This document shows positions 26,250 to 36,636 of a stretch of DNA of 64,000 nucleotides, one piece after another (position 1 is the first letter of the stretch; every line of letters starts with the position of its first letter). The DNA lies in contig NZ_CP015612.1 of assembly GCF_002138415.1 (NCBI RefSeq), forward strand, positions 1,094,001 to 1,158,000, written 5' to 3'. The translations under genes and the position numbers were made by a program. The stretch is from Stenotrophomonas maltophilia. GTDB lineage: Bacteria; Pseudomonadota; Gammaproteobacteria; Xanthomonadales; Xanthomonadaceae. The notes beneath the pieces were generated by a model. It was given only the letters and a program-made list of their open reading frames with translations. It did not search any database and was not told where the DNA came from.

Positions 26250-26825
26250 TCAGCGTTTGGGCGTGTAGCGGCCCTTGGACTGGCTGAGGAAATGATACGT
26301 GTTGTTCTTCGAATCCACTTCGAAGCCGACGCCGGACTGTTCCATGCCTGGGCGGGTCATGGTTACCAGGGCGTCGGTGCGGGCGCGGTTTTCCTTCGGG
26401 AACACGTCCAGATTGTCGGTGCGGAAGGTGGTCGGCACCGTGCCGGGGCCGACCGGGCTGTCGCCGGCGACATTGCCGCGCAGCTTCATCTCGTCGCCCT
26501 TGGCGCTGAGCCAGCCGGTCTCGGCACGCAAGGTCCAGTGTTTGCCATCCTTGTCCGGCATCTCGAACAGCGGCGTGGCGATGTTGATGGTCTGGTCACC
26601 GCGCTGGCGCTCCAGCAGCGGCGCACGCAGGGTGGTCGATTCCTTGCCATGCTCATCCAGGGCGACGATCTGGAAGTCATGCAGGATGTAATCCACGCCG
26701 ACTTCCTGGCCGCCACTGGCCGGACCCTTGTCACGGTTGCGCAGCGCCGCCCAGCTGCTTAGCAGGGCGGCCAGCAGCAGACCGATGCCGAGCACTGTGC
26801 GCCAGTTGAGGGTGGGCAGGTTCAT
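26250..26825 (-). CDS. lptC: LPS export system protein LptC
   Basis: LptC is the bitopic inner-membrane partner that passes LPS to LptA. The 191-residue protein starts with a single membrane helix (TVLGIGLLLAALLSSWAAL, about residues 10-28) followed by the periplasmic jellyroll containing VDYILHDFQIVALDEHGK and ENRARTDALVTMTRPG. Start at 26825 overlaps kdsC by 4 bp. The gap to lptA is 103 bp, longer than elsewhere in this block; it is GC-rich with no clear repeat. Confidence 0.94.
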   Translation of the reverse strand: MNLPTLNWRTVLGIGLLLAALLSSWAALRNRDKGPASGGQEVGVDYILHDFQIVALDEHGKESTTLRAPLLERQRGDQTINIATPLFEMPDKDGKHWTLRAETGWLSAKGDEMKLRGNVAGDSPVGPGTVPTTFRTDNLDVFPKENRARTDALVTMTRPGMEQSGVGFEVDSKNNTYHFLSQSKGRYTPKR

Positions 26826-27370
26826 GCGCCGAACCTGGCCAGTACGGCGTCCACATGCCCCTGCGCGGCCAGCAGGATGTCGCACAGCTCGCGCGCGGCG
26901 CCACGCCCACCATCGGTGCGGGTCTGCCAATGCACGCGTTCTGCGATCCACGGATGGGCGTTGGCCGGGGCCACCGCCAGGCCGACCGCGCCCAGTGGCG
27001 CCAGGTCGGGCAGGTCATCGCCCATGAACGTCACCTGTTCCAGGCCGATGCCATGCTGCGCGCACAGCGCCTGCACGCTGGCCAGCTTGTCGCCCACGGC
27101 GATCTGGGTGTCGATGCCGAGGTCGGCGCCGCGCTTGAGCGCGGACTGGCTGTTGCGCGCGGTGATCAGCACGGGGTGGATACCGTGCTGCTGCAGCAGT
27201 TTCAGGCCCAGGCCATCCTGCACGAAGTACGCCTTGCTCTCGTTGCCGTCCTTGTCGTAGTACAGCCGACCGTCGGTGAGGGTGCCGTCCACGTCGAAGC
27301 AGGCCAGGCGGATACGGGCCGCGGCGGCATGCAGGTGGGCGGGGAAGGCGGGCAGGGGGGACCAGGGCAT
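26822..27370 (-). CDS. kdsC: 3-deoxy-D-manno-octulosonate 8-phosphate phosphatase
   Basis: KdsC dephosphorylates KDO-8-phosphate in LPS inner-core synthesis. It is a cap-less HAD phosphatase of 182 residues with nucleophile motif CFDVDGTLTDG near residue 23, motif II in LITARNSQSALKRGA, and motif III/IV in FMGDDLPDLAPLGAVGLAVAP. It overlaps lptC by an ATGA-type junction and follows kdsD after a 66-bp gap, so it is part of one LPS unit. Confidence 0.96.
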   Translation of the reverse strand: MPWSPLPAFPAHLHAAAARIRLACFDVDGTLTDGRLYYDKDGNESKAYFVQDGLGLKLLQQHGIHPVLITARNSQSALKRGADLGIDTQIAVGDKLASVQALCAQHGIGLEQVTFMGDDLPDLAPLGAVGLAVAPANAHPWIAERVHWQTRTDGGRGAARELCDILLAAQGHVDAVLARFGA

Positions 27371-27436
27371 CAGGGCGGCAGGCTCGTTGGGGGCAGGTGC
27401 GGCGTTACAGACTGAATGGGATCTACGGACTGTCGG

Positions 27437-28438
27437 TTAAACCACCCGGGCCCGCAACAGGTCATGAATGTTCAGGGCGCCGACCGCACGGCCCTGGCCA
27501 TCGACCACGATCAGGCCGGTGATCTTGTGGGTCTCCATCAGCCGGGCCGCCTCGACCGCCAGCTGGTCGGCACCGATGGTGCGCGGGTTGCGCGTCATCA
27601 CATCGGCGATCTTGGCGGTGCGCACGTCCAGCGCGCTGTCCAGCGCACGGCGCAGGTCACCGTCGGTGAACAGGCCGATCAGCACGCCGTCGGCATCGAC
27701 CACGGCGGTCATGCCCAGGCGTTTGCGGCTCATTTCCATCAGCGCTTCGCTGAGGCTGGCGTCGGCTTGCACGCTGGGCAGGTCGTCGCCGGTATGCATC
27801 ACGTCGGTGATGTGCAGCAGCAGGCGGCGGCCGAGGCTGCCGGCAGGGTGTGAACGGGCGAAATCGTCGGCGGTGAAGCCGCGTGCGTCGAGCAGGGCCA
27901 CGGCCAGCGCATCGCCCATCGCCAGCGATGCAGTGGTGCTGGAGGTCGGTGCCAGCGCCAGCGGGCAGGCCTCGGCCGGCACGCTCACGTCCAGATGGAT
28001 GTCGGCGGCGGTGGCCAGGCTGGACTGTGGGCGGCCGGTCATGGAAATCAGCACGTTGCCCTGGCGCTTGAGCACCGGCAGCAGCATCAGCACCTCGTCC
28101 GACTCGCCCGAATAGGACAGCGCCAGTACCACGTCGTCCTCGGTGATCATGCCCAGGTCACCATGGCCGGCTTCACCCGGGTGCACGTAGAACGCCGGCG
28201 TACCCGTGGAGGCCAGGGTGGCGGCGATCTTGCGGGCGATGTGGCCGGACTTGCCCATGCCGGTGGCGACCACGCGCCCGCGGCTGGCCAGGATCGCCTG
28301 GCAGGCCTGCTGGAAGGCCTCGCCGAGGCGGTCGGCCACGGCATCCAGCGCCTGCCGTTCGATCTCGAACACGCGGCGGCCACTGGCGACCAGGCCGGCA
28401 GGGTCGACGGAACGGGGGGGCAACAGGGATTCGGCCAT
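27437..28438 (-). CDS. kdsD: D-arabinose-5-phosphate isomerase
   Basis: KdsD converts ribulose-5-phosphate to arabinose-5-phosphate, the first step to KDO. The 333-residue protein has a SIS domain (VVATGMGKSGHIARKIAATL, LALSYSGESDEVL, APTSSTTASLAMGDALAVAL) followed by two CBS domains (about residues 210-330, for example VDADGVLIGLFTDGDLRRAL). The ATG at 28438 is chosen because the domain begins there. A very long in-frame extension upstream runs antisense to ibaG and murA and is not real. It heads the minus-strand LPS block and is divergent from ibaG. Confidence 0.96.
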   Translation of the reverse strand: MAESLLPPRSVDPAGLVASGRRVFEIERQALDAVADRLGEAFQQACQAILASRGRVVATGMGKSGHIARKIAATLASTGTPAFYVHPGEAGHGDLGMITEDDVVLALSYSGESDEVLMLLPVLKRQGNVLISMTGRPQSSLATAADIHLDVSVPAEACPLALAPTSSTTASLAMGDALAVALLDARGFTADDFARSHPAGSLGRRLLLHITDVMHTGDDLPSVQADASLSEALMEMSRKRLGMTAVVDADGVLIGLFTDGDLRRALDSALDVRTAKIADVMTRNPRTIGADQLAVEAARLMETHKITGLIVVDGQGRAVGALNIHDLLRARVV

Positions 28439-28492
28439 GCGGACGCCACGCAGCGGAAGTAGAATGGACGTACATTTTATTAGGAAAGCCCG

Positions 28493-28723
28493 TTGGACGC
28501 CGACACCATCCGCAATCTGATCGAAACCGGCCTGCCCGGCGCCCGCGCCGACGTGCAGGGCGACGATGGCGTGCATTTCGAAGCGACCGTGGTCTGCGAG
28601 GCCTTTGCCGGCAAGATGCCGCTGGCCCGCCACCGCATGGTGTATGCCACGCTGGGCGACCTGATGGGCGGCGCGATCCACGCGCTGGCACTGAAAACCG
28701 TGACCCCGGCCGAAGCCGGCTGA
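28493..28723 (+). CDS. ibaG: BolA-family protein IbaG
   Basis: A 76-residue BolA-like protein. In this family IbaG/BolA partners with monothiol glutaredoxins in Fe-S handling and acid response. It has the class-II KH-like fold with DDGVHFEATVVCEAFAGK and LARHRMVYATLGDLMGGAIHALALKT, where the His of the RHRM segment is a known cluster ligand. The start is a TTG at 28493 with AGGAA at good spacing. It is followed 21 bp later by murA, the usual order. TAGAAT at 28460-28465 may be its -10 element. Confidence 0.92.
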   Translation: MDADTIRNLIETGLPGARADVQGDDGVHFEATVVCEAFAGKMPLARHRMVYATLGDLMGGAIHALALKTVTPAEAG

Positions 28724-30330
<1,607 letters not shown>

Positions 30331-30331
30331 G

Positions 30332-30360
30332 AAAAACGCCCGCGAAAGCGGGCGTTTTCT
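30332..30360 (+). terminator. Intrinsic terminator after ibaG-murA-EF-hand unit
   Basis: AAAACGCCCGC, a GAAA tetraloop, then GCGGGCGTTTTCTTTTC make a textbook Rho-independent terminator 1 bp after the stop codon. Confidence 0.92.
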
Positions 30361-30373
30361 TTTCGCGGGGCCC

Positions 30374-30412
30374 GGGGTCGGATCCCTTTCAATCGGAAAG
30401 GGCTCCGACCCC
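30374..30412. repeat. GGGGTCGGATCCC palindrome, left member of an inward doublet
   Basis: The left arm carries the ATCCC form and the right arm the AGCCC form (GGGCTCCGACCCC). It forms a doublet with the copy at 30425, 12 bp away, with AGCCC arms facing each other. Confidence 0.85.
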
Positions 30413-30424
30413 AGCCACACAACC

Positions 30425-30464
30425 GGGGTCAGAGCCCATCCCCGAGGGGATGGGATCCGACCCC
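30425..30464. repeat. GGGGTCAGAGCCC palindrome, right member of an inward doublet
   Basis: The left arm is GGGGTCAGAGCCCATCCCC, the right arm GGGGATGGGATCCGACCCC. It is the reversed partner of the copy at 30374; its tip stem (CATCCCC/GGGGATG) differs from its partner's but pairs with itself. It ends 5 bp before the DUF3108 stop codon. Confidence 0.85.
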
Positions 30465-30469
30465 GGCAC

Positions 30470-31153
30470 TCAGTTCATCGCCTTGATGGTCAGGTCCAGC
30501 GCATCGCGGCCGCTCTCACGCTGCAGCATGCGCGCCGGCACCGGGAACTCCGGCACGATCCAGGCGATCAGCTCCTTGTTGCCGTCGGCGCGCGAGACCT
30601 TGGTGGCCTCGTAGCTCTTGCCGCCCACGGTGATCGATTCCTTGCCGATCACACGGTACGTCATGTTCTTGATGCGGCCTTCGTCGACCATGCGATAGGT
30701 CAGCGGCTTGCCGGCGGCCAGGTCACGGGCGATCGCCAGATTGATCAGCAGCGCGTCCATGTCACCGGCTTTCAGCGCAATCGGGCCAGCGCGATCCGGC
30801 TTGATGTCACCGGTCCAGGTGGCCTGGTTGCTGGTCCAGTTGTAGTTGGCCTGCACGTTGCGCTTCTTCACCAGCAGCGCCGAACGGTCCTGGCTGCTGA
30901 GCGGGCGCAGCTGGCCACGCACTTCCTCGAACACGGTGCTCTGGCTGAGGTCGGCCAGCTGGTTCTTCACCTGCAGGCTGTAGCGCCATTTGTTGCTGCC
31001 TTCGCTGGCCAGGGTCATGGTGCCGTTGGCCTGCATGCCCATGTAGCTGGCCAGGTAATCCGCCTTGAACGGTTCCAGCGCCATGGCCGGCAGGCTGGCC
31101 ACGGTCAGGGCAGCGGCTGCGATCCAGGTGAGGGGGCGGGTCAGGGTATTCAT
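30470..31153 (-). CDS. DUF3108 exported protein (paralogue 1)
   Basis: A 227-residue exported protein with a signal peptide ending in SLPAMA near residue 25. The mature part is a beta-rich DUF3108 domain with FKADYLASYMGMQANGTMTL, FEEVRGQLRPLSSQDR, TWTGDIKPDRAGPIALKAGDMDALLINLAIARD, and ELIAWIVPEFPVPARMLQRE. It is a paralogue of the next gene (shared WTGDVK, ALLINLAI and ILQRE segments). The family is periplasmic with unknown function, and some members sit next to purN as here. The two genes are 2 bp apart. Confidence 0.82.
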   Translation of the reverse strand: MNTLTRPLTWIAAAALTVASLPAMALEPFKADYLASYMGMQANGTMTLASEGSNKWRYSLQVKNQLADLSQSTVFEEVRGQLRPLSSQDRSALLVKKRNVQANYNWTSNQATWTGDIKPDRAGPIALKAGDMDALLINLAIARDLAAGKPLTYRMVDEGRIKNMTYRVIGKESITVGGKSYEATKVSRADGNKELIAWIVPEFPVPARMLQRESGRDALDLTIKAMN

Positions 31154-31155
31154 GC

Positions 31156-31980
31156 TCAGACTCCTTGGTATTCGATCAGGCGCAGATCGACGCGATCTTC
31201 GCCGTCTTCGCGTTGCAGGATGCGCACCGGGGTGGGGACACCGTTGGCGATCCAGAGAATGGTTTCGTTTCTGCCACCGTTGGTCCGGTAAACCCGCAGC
31301 GCGTTGTAGGACAGGTCGCCGACCTCGACGTTCTCGGTCTGCGGCGCGGCCTGGTAGTCGTGTTCACGGACCTTGCCCATGTCCACGTAGCGGTAATGCA
31401 TGGTGGCGCCCGGACGGGCATCGCGCATGATCGCCAGATTGATCAGCAGCGCGCTCTGGTCGCCCGCCTGCAGCGGGATCGGCTGTGCGCGTTCCTTCTT
31501 GACGTCACCGGTCCATTGCGCGGTGCCGGCCTGCCAGTTGTAGGTGCCGACCGCCTTCTTGCCCAGGAACAGGCCCTTGCGCACCGTACTCTGGCTGAGC
31601 GGCGCATACACGCCGCTGCGCTCCTCGAACACCGTGCTCTGTTCGATGTTCAGGCCCAGCACGCTGGCAAAGCCGCGGCGGCCGACCACCTGCATGTCCA
31701 CCCGCCACTGGCTGCCGCCGGTGTGGGTGACCTGCATGCTGGCATCGCCGGCTTCCTTGCCCTTGTAGAAGGCCTGGTAGGTGGCGCTGAACGGTTGCAG
31801 CGGCGGCGGCTCCCAGGCCAGTGCCGGTGGCATCGGTACGGCCGGTGCATCGGCTGGCGGCTGCGCTGCGGGCACGGGTGCCGGCGGGGGGGCGGGCGCC
31901 TGTGCCTGGCCCCAGCCCACGCCGGGGAACACGGCAAGCGACAACAGCAATGGAGTGGACAGCAGGGTCGTGGTCTTCAT
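31156..31980 (-). CDS. DUF3108 exported protein (paralogue 2, Pro-rich N-part)
   Basis: A 274-residue paralogue of the neighbouring DUF3108 protein. The signal peptide (SLAVFPGVGWGQA) is followed by a Pro/Ala-rich linker of about 35 residues, then the DUF3108 fold with FSATYQAFYKGKEAGDASMQ, FEERSGVYAPLSQSTVRKG, QWTGDVKKERAQPIPLQAGDQSALLINLAIMRD and WIANGVPTPVRILQREDG. The conserved aromatic and Gly spacing between the two paralogues suggests a gene duplication. It is 67 bp after purN on the same strand; role unknown. Confidence 0.82.
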   Translation of the reverse strand: MKTTTLLSTPLLLSLAVFPGVGWGQAQAPAPPPAPVPAAQPPADAPAVPMPPALAWEPPPLQPFSATYQAFYKGKEAGDASMQVTHTGGSQWRVDMQVVGRRGFASVLGLNIEQSTVFEERSGVYAPLSQSTVRKGLFLGKKAVGTYNWQAGTAQWTGDVKKERAQPIPLQAGDQSALLINLAIMRDARPGATMHYRYVDMGKVREHDYQAAPQTENVEVGDLSYNALRVYRTNGGRNETILWIANGVPTPVRILQREDGEDRVDLRLIEYQGV

Positions 31981-32047
31981 GGAGGACAGGGACCGCAGGA
32001 GGGGGCAGGATGCCAGCCCCGCAGTCAGCGGGGCGTGTGCATGGGGA

Positions 32048-32707
32048 CTACCGGTTCAGGTTCCCGGCGGAATCTAGGGCCAACGGGCTAAACAGGGGGT
32101 GACCGTCCAGTTGCGGCTGGCCCTCCCGTTCAGCCAGGCGGCCGGCGCACAACAGCTGCAGGGTGGCGATCAGCAGCGGATGCTCCACCGCCAGCACGCG
32201 CGCGGCCAGGCTGTCGGCGTCATCGCCGGGCAGCACCGGCACCCGCACCTGCGCCAGCACGGCGCCCGCATCCAGCTCGGGCACGACCAGATGCACGCTG
32301 GCACCGTGCTCGGCGTCGCCCGCCTGCAGCGCCCGTGCGTGGGTGTCCAGGCCCTTGTGCAGCGGCAGCAGCGACGGATGGATGTTGACCAGGCGGCCAT
32401 CGAAGCGCTGCACGAAGGCCGCGCCGAGGATGCGCATGTAGCCGGCGCAGATGATCCAGTCCGGCTGCACTGCAGCCAGCGCATCGCCGAGCGCCTGCTC
32501 GTAGCTGGCGCGGTCGCTGAAGGACTTCGGTGCGTGCGCCCAGCGCAGGTTCGGAGCGACGCGCTGCAGGGCCTCTGCGGCGGGGCGGTCGGAAAACACG
32601 CCGACCACCTCGGCGGGCAGGCGGCCGTCGGCAATGGCATCGAGGATGGCCTGCAGGTTGCTGCCGCGGCCGGAGGCGAGCACGGCAATGCGGGTGGGTG
32701 CGGTCAC
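32048..32707 (-). CDS. purN: Phosphoribosylglycinamide formyltransferase
   Basis: PurN formylates GAR using 10-formyl-THF in purine synthesis. The 219-residue protein has IAVLASGRGSNLQAILDAI at the N-terminus, the catalytic NIHPSLLPLHKGLDTHARAL (His and Asn), and the C-terminal GDDADSLAARVLAVEHPLL. The GTG at 32707 starts inside the previous stop (GTGA overlap with the DUF2238 gene). It is separated from purM by three membrane-protein genes, whereas purM-purN are usually adjacent. Confidence 0.95.
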   Translation of the reverse strand: MTAPTRIAVLASGRGSNLQAILDAIADGRLPAEVVGVFSDRPAAEALQRVAPNLRWAHAPKSFSDRASYEQALGDALAAVQPDWIICAGYMRILGAAFVQRFDGRLVNIHPSLLPLHKGLDTHARALQAGDAEHGASVHLVVPELDAGAVLAQVRVPVLPGDDADSLAARVLAVEHPLLIATLQLLCAGRLAEREGQPQLDGHPLFSPLALDSAGNLNR

Positions 32708-33366
32708 TGCTGGGCGCTCCGGCGGATCAGTAGCCAGACCAGCAGGCTGCCGAGGGTGGCCATCAGCATGTCGGCATGCGCGTCCCACATGTCGCCCTGC
32801 TGCCCGTTGTAGGCCTCGGCAGCATCCGGGGACAGCGCCAGCGCGATGGCCCACTCGAACCACTCGTAGACCAGGCTGGCACACATCACCGTCATCACCG
32901 CCAGGGTGAAGGCCTGTCCCAGGCGCAACGCCGGCCACGCGTGACGGGCCAGCTGCAGCAGCGCGGGGGTGAAGCAGACACCGAACAGGAAGTGGATGAG
33001 GCGGTCGAAATGGTTGCGCTGCCAGCCGAAGGCCGCATTCGGCGACCAGCCGGTCAGCGTCTGCGCCCAGGCGTCGTAGGGCACGTTGGAATACAGCCAG
33101 CGCGCGGCCACGCAGTGCAGGGCGATGAAGCCGCAGATCGCGATGAAGGCACCGTTGCCCAGCCAGCCGCCGCGACGGTCGACCCACAGCAGCGCGGCCA
33201 GCCCGATCACGGTCAGGGTGCTGTGCAGGGCCTGTTCGGTAGGCCACAGCGGGTGGACCCAGCTGATTGCGAACACCGCCAGCACGGCGGCAAAGGCCAG
33301 CTTCTTGGGGCCCGAGAAACGGTGGGTGGTGGGCGAAGCGGACGTCGGGAGGGCAGGCGCGGACAT
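32704..33366 (-). CDS. yjdF: DUF2238/YjdF-family membrane protein
   Basis: A 220-residue inner-membrane protein with six hydrophobic segments. The family marker is the conserved FDRLIHFLFGVCFTPALLQL and the later YNGQQGDMWDAHADMLMATLG segment, which carries acidic and His residues that could bind metal. E. coli YjdF is of unknown function. It is coupled to purN through a GTGA overlap, and follows the paired small membrane proteins. Confidence 0.88.
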   Translation of the reverse strand: MSAPALPTSASPTTHRFSGPKKLAFAAVLAVFAISWVHPLWPTEQALHSTLTVIGLAALLWVDRRGGWLGNGAFIAICGFIALHCVAARWLYSNVPYDAWAQTLTGWSPNAAFGWQRNHFDRLIHFLFGVCFTPALLQLARHAWPALRLGQAFTLAVMTVMCASLVYEWFEWAIALALSPDAAEAYNGQQGDMWDAHADMLMATLGSLLVWLLIRRSAQQ

Positions 33367-33407
33367 GGGAAATCGATCAGGAAAGGACGGGGCGTCTGCC
33401 GGCAGGT

Positions 33408-33830
33408 TCAGACACTGAGGTGGTCGCCGCGGTCGAACAGCGCGGCCATGTCAGGTTTGGACAGGAACACCCAGGCATAGGCGGCCAAGGCCATGCCCAG
33501 CGGGCCGGCCAGTACGCCCAGCCACGCCGCGTGCCGGCACCAGGCCAGCCCGGTGCGATGTGACAGCTGGCGCGCGGTATACAACTGCACGAACCCCAGC
33601 ACGGCCGCCAGCACGGCGATGGACGCATAGACCGTGGTCAGCATCCAGGCATCGTCCAGTCCGCGCGAGTGGGCCACCCATCCGCTGAGGCCAAGGAACG
33701 CCACTGTGGCGAACCAATGGAAGCCGGCCAACGCGTAGAACAGCACTTTCAGCGTCTGCAGATGGCTGGTCAGCTGCAGCTGCGCCAGGGTCTGATGCGG
33801 CAGCGGCGGCGGATTGCCGGAGGCGGTCAT
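33408..33830 (-). CDS. Four-helix membrane protein, paralogue of its neighbour
   Basis: A 140-residue protein with four predicted membrane helices (around residues 25-47, 55-75, 87-105 and 107-125). HLQTLKVLFYALAGFHW near the start and YTARQLSHRT, then AGPLGMALAAYAWVFLSKPDMAALFD, align with the next gene (see 33827). I do not recognise a named family. It overlaps the next gene by ATGA, so the two are probably translated together. Confidence 0.7.
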   Translation of the reverse strand: MTASGNPPPLPHQTLAQLQLTSHLQTLKVLFYALAGFHWFATVAFLGLSGWVAHSRGLDDAWMLTTVYASIAVLAAVLGFVQLYTARQLSHRTGLAWCRHAAWLGVLAGPLGMALAAYAWVFLSKPDMAALFDRGDHLSV

Positions 33831-34315
33831 GCGGTCGCGGCGGGAAGGTCGAAGGCGGCCTTGACCTGCGGGCGCAGCAGGGTGATCAGGCTGAACACCC
33901 CCAGCGCAGTGCCGATCGGCGCGAACAGGCAGGCCAGGCCGGCCACGATCAGGCACAGCAGGTAGCGGCGGCGACGGCTCAGGCAGCGGCCGGCGTAGGC
34001 CACGAACGCGCCCAGGGTCACGCCACCGAACACGATGACGCAGCCGACGATGGTGAACATCCAGCCGAACAGGCGCTGCTCGGCCGGCGACGACGGCTGG
34101 CCGCCGGAATTCATCGGCAGGTTGCCGGTGAGCGCGGTTATGCCCAGCACGATGTGGATGATGAAGATCAGCGAGAACAGCGCGATCAGGGCGCCGACCA
34201 CGTAGTGCGCAATGGCCAGCATGCGCAGGTGGTCGGCATCCTGCGCGCTGAACACCGGTACCGTCGCCAGCGGTGGCGGCACGGGGGCGGGCGACAAGGG
34301 GGGCGTTGCATCCAT
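33827..34315 (-). CDS. Four-helix membrane protein with Pro-rich N-terminus
   Basis: A 162-residue protein with a Pro-rich cytoplasmic N-terminus (about 25 residues) and four predicted membrane helices. Segments HLRMLAIAHYVVGALIAL, YAGRCLSRRRRYLL and APIGTALGVFSLITLLRP match the same positions in the downstream paralogue, so the two arose by tandem duplication. No domain is recognised. It lies between purM and the rest, 23 bp from purM, and probably shares its transcript. Confidence 0.72.
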   Translation of the reverse strand: MDATPPLSPAPVPPPLATVPVFSAQDADHLRMLAIAHYVVGALIALFSLIFIIHIVLGITALTGNLPMNSGGQPSSPAEQRLFGWMFTIVGCVIVFGGVTLGAFVAYAGRCLSRRRRYLLCLIVAGLACLFAPIGTALGVFSLITLLRPQVKAAFDLPAATA

Positions 34316-34338
34316 GCGGGGCTCCTGGGTTGCCGGGA

Positions 34339-35397
34339 TCAGCCGATGTGGACGCGCTCGGCGCCTTCGGCGGTGACCACCTGGCCGATGGTCCAGTGCT
34401 CCAGGCCCTGCGCCTTGACCGCATCGGATACCGCGGCCACCTGGTCCGGCGCCACGATCAGCACGAAGCCGATGCCGCAGTTGAAGGTGCGCCACATCTC
34501 GCTGTCGGCTACCGCGCCTTCCTTCTGCAGCCACTGGAACACCGGCGGCAGGGTCCAGGACGAGGCCTGGATGTCCAGGCCGAGGCCTTCGGGCACCACG
34601 CGGATGATGTTCTCGGTCAGGCCGCCACCGGTGATGTGGGCCATGCCGTGGATGGCCTCGCCGTGCGACTTCAGCAGCGACAGGATCGGCTTGACGTACA
34701 GGCGGGTCGGCGCCATCAGCGCATCGACCAGCTTCACGCCGCCTTCCAGCTCCAGCTCGGCCGGGCGGCCGGCGCGGTCGTAGATCCGACGCACCAGCGA
34801 GTAGCCGTTGGAGTGCGGGCCGGACGAGGCGATGCCGATCAGCACGTCGCCGGCAGCCACGCTGGCGCCGTCCTTCAGCTCGCTCTTCTCGACCGCGGCG
34901 ACGGTGAAGCCGGCCAGGTCGTACTCGCCCGGGGCATACATGTCGGGCATTTCAGCGGTTTCGCCGCCGATCAGCGCGCAGCCGGCCTCGGTGCAGCCGT
35001 TGGCGATGCCGCCCACGACCGCCGCAGCGGTGTCGATGTCCAGCTTGCCGGTGGCGAAGTAGTCCAGGAAGAACAGCGGTTCGGCGCCCTGCACCAGCAC
35101 GTCATTCACGCACATCGCGACCAGATCGATGCCGATCGTATCGTGGCGGTTCAGCTGGTGGGCCAGCTTCAGCTTGGTGCCCACGCCGTCGGTACCCGAC
35201 ACCAGCACCGGCTCGCGGTACTTGTTGGACAGGTCGAACAGGGCGCCGAAGCCACCCAGGCCGCCCATCACTTCCGGGCGGAAGCTGCGCTTGACCAGGG
35301 GCTTGATCCGCTCGACCAGCGCGTTGCCGGCGTCGATGTCGACACCCGCGTCACGGTAGGTGAGGGGGGAGGGGGCGGAAGACGGGGTGTTGGTCAC
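34339..35397 (-). CDS. purM: Phosphoribosylformylglycinamidine cyclo-ligase
   Basis: PurM makes aminoimidazole ribonucleotide from FGAM with ATP. The 352-residue protein has [16 protein letters not shown], the [32 protein letters not shown] nucleotide-binding region, [13 protein letters not shown] and [15 protein letters not shown]. The GTG at 35397 is used because the family starts with this segment, and there is no ATG closer. The gene is divergent from the DUF2066 gene with 111 bp between the two starts. Confidence 0.96.
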   Translation of the reverse strand: MTNTPSSAPSPLTYRDAGVDIDAGNALVERIKPLVKRSFRPEVMGGLGGFGALFDLSNKYREPVLVSGTDGVGTKLKLAHQLNRHDTIGIDLVAMCVNDVLVQGAEPLFFLDYFATGKLDIDTAAAVVGGIANGCTEAGCALIGGETAEMPDMYAPGEYDLAGFTVAAVEKSELKDGASVAAGDVLIGIASSGPHSNGYSLVRRIYDRAGRPAELELEGGVKLVDALMAPTRLYVKPILSLLKSHGEAIHGMAHITGGGLTENIIRVVPEGLGLDIQASSWTLPPVFQWLQKEGAVADSEMWRTFNCGIGFVLIVAPDQVAAVSDAVKAQGLEHWTIGQVVTAEGAERVHIG

Positions 35398-35508
35398 GGG
35401 CGTCGGCGCTGGCAGGGGTTGAACGGGCGATTTTAACAGGCCGCATTGGCGCAAAGTCCGTATTCGGGCAACAATTCCCCCGGATACGTCGAGCCAATGG
35501 ATGTCCTG

Positions 35509-36636
35509 ATGCGCCGCAGCCTGATTCTGACCCTGCTCCTTGCGCTGAGCCTGCCGGTGGCCACGATGGCCCAGAGCGGCCTGCGCACCGAGGGTGATGT
35601 TGCCACCGCCAGTGGTGCGTACGAGGCCGAAGTGCCCGTCAACAGCCAAGCCGAAGCCGACCGCAACGGCGCCCTGGCCCGCGCCTTGAGCGTCGTACTG
35701 GGCAAGTTGTCCGGCGATCGCAGCGTGATGTCGCGCCCTGGTGTGGCACAGGCGTTGCGCAATGCCAAGGATTACGTGGCCAGCTACGACTACAAGCAGG
35801 ACCAGAGCGTGGGCGCTGGCGGCGCCCCAAGCTTCCGGACGCTGCTGGTCGCCCGCTTCCGCGAGGATGACGTTGATTCGCTGGTGTCCGCGCTGGGCCT
35901 GCCCTTGTGGCCGCAGCCGCGACCGAAGCCGGTGCTGTGGCTGGCCGTCGACGACGGCAGCGGTCCGCGCCTGGTCAGCGTGCAGCAGGCCAACGCCGCC
36001 CGCCCGTTGCTGAACCGCGCCATCGAGCGTGGCTACAAGCTGGGCCTGCCCAGCGGTGGTGCCGCCGAACAGGCACTGGCCGGTGCCATCTGGCGCCAGG
36101 ACAGCGCCGCCGTGGCCCGCGCCTCTTCGCGCTACTCGCCGCCGATGCAGCTGATCGGCAAGCTTTACCGCGCCAACGGCGGCTGGCAGGCGGACTGGGT
36201 GTTCGTCGACAACGGCCGTGAGCTGAACAAGTGGACCAGCAAGGACGCCAACGCGATGCGCGCGATGGCGGCCGGTGCCGATGGCGCCGCCGATGCGCTG
36301 GTCAAGCGCTATGCCAAGGCCGGCGCGGCCGTGGGCCAGGCCGGCACCTACCGGGTGGTGATCACCGGCATCAACAGTGCCGACGACTACCTGCGCCTGG
36401 CCGCCGGCCTGCGCGAGGTGCCGGTGGTGCGCAACGTCACCCCGCTGCATGCCTCGGCCGGCCAGCTGGAGCTGAGCCTGGAGATGACCACCGGCCTGGC
36501 CGGCTTCAACCGCATGCTGGGTGACAACGGCGTGCTGGTGCCGAGTGCGCCGCTGCCGGCGCTGCCGACGCCGATCGATGACACCACCGGTGCCCCGGTG
36601 GCCCCCCCGGTCAGCAACGAGTACCGCCTGCGATGA
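35509..36636 (+). CDS. DUF2066 exported protein
   Basis: A 375-residue exported protein with a signal peptide [20 protein letters not shown]. The DUF2066 signature is present: [20 protein letters not shown], then [19 protein letters not shown] and a later [17 protein letters not shown]. The function is unknown; in gammaproteobacteria it sits upstream of perM and hda. The start could also be the ATG at 35497, which adds four residues. It overlaps perM by ATGA. A -35-like TTGGCG (35446) and -10-like AACAAT (35470) lie upstream, weak but correctly spaced. Confidence 0.85.
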   Translation: MRRSLILTLLLALSLPVATMAQSGLRTEGDVATASGAYEAEVPVNSQAEADRNGALARALSVVLGKLSGDRSVMSRPGVAQALRNAKDYVASYDYKQDQSVGAGGAPSFRTLLVARFREDDVDSLVSALGLPLWPQPRPKPVLWLAVDDGSGPRLVSVQQANAARPLLNRAIERGYKLGLPSGGAAEQALAGAIWRQDSAAVARASSRYSPPMQLIGKLYRANGGWQADWVFVDNGRELNKWTSKDANAMRAMAAGADGAADALVKRYAKAGAAVGQAGTYRVVITGINSADDYLRLAAGLREVPVVRNVTPLHASAGQLELSLEMTTGLAGFNRMLGDNGVLVPSAPLPALPTPIDDTTGAPVAPPVSNEYRLR

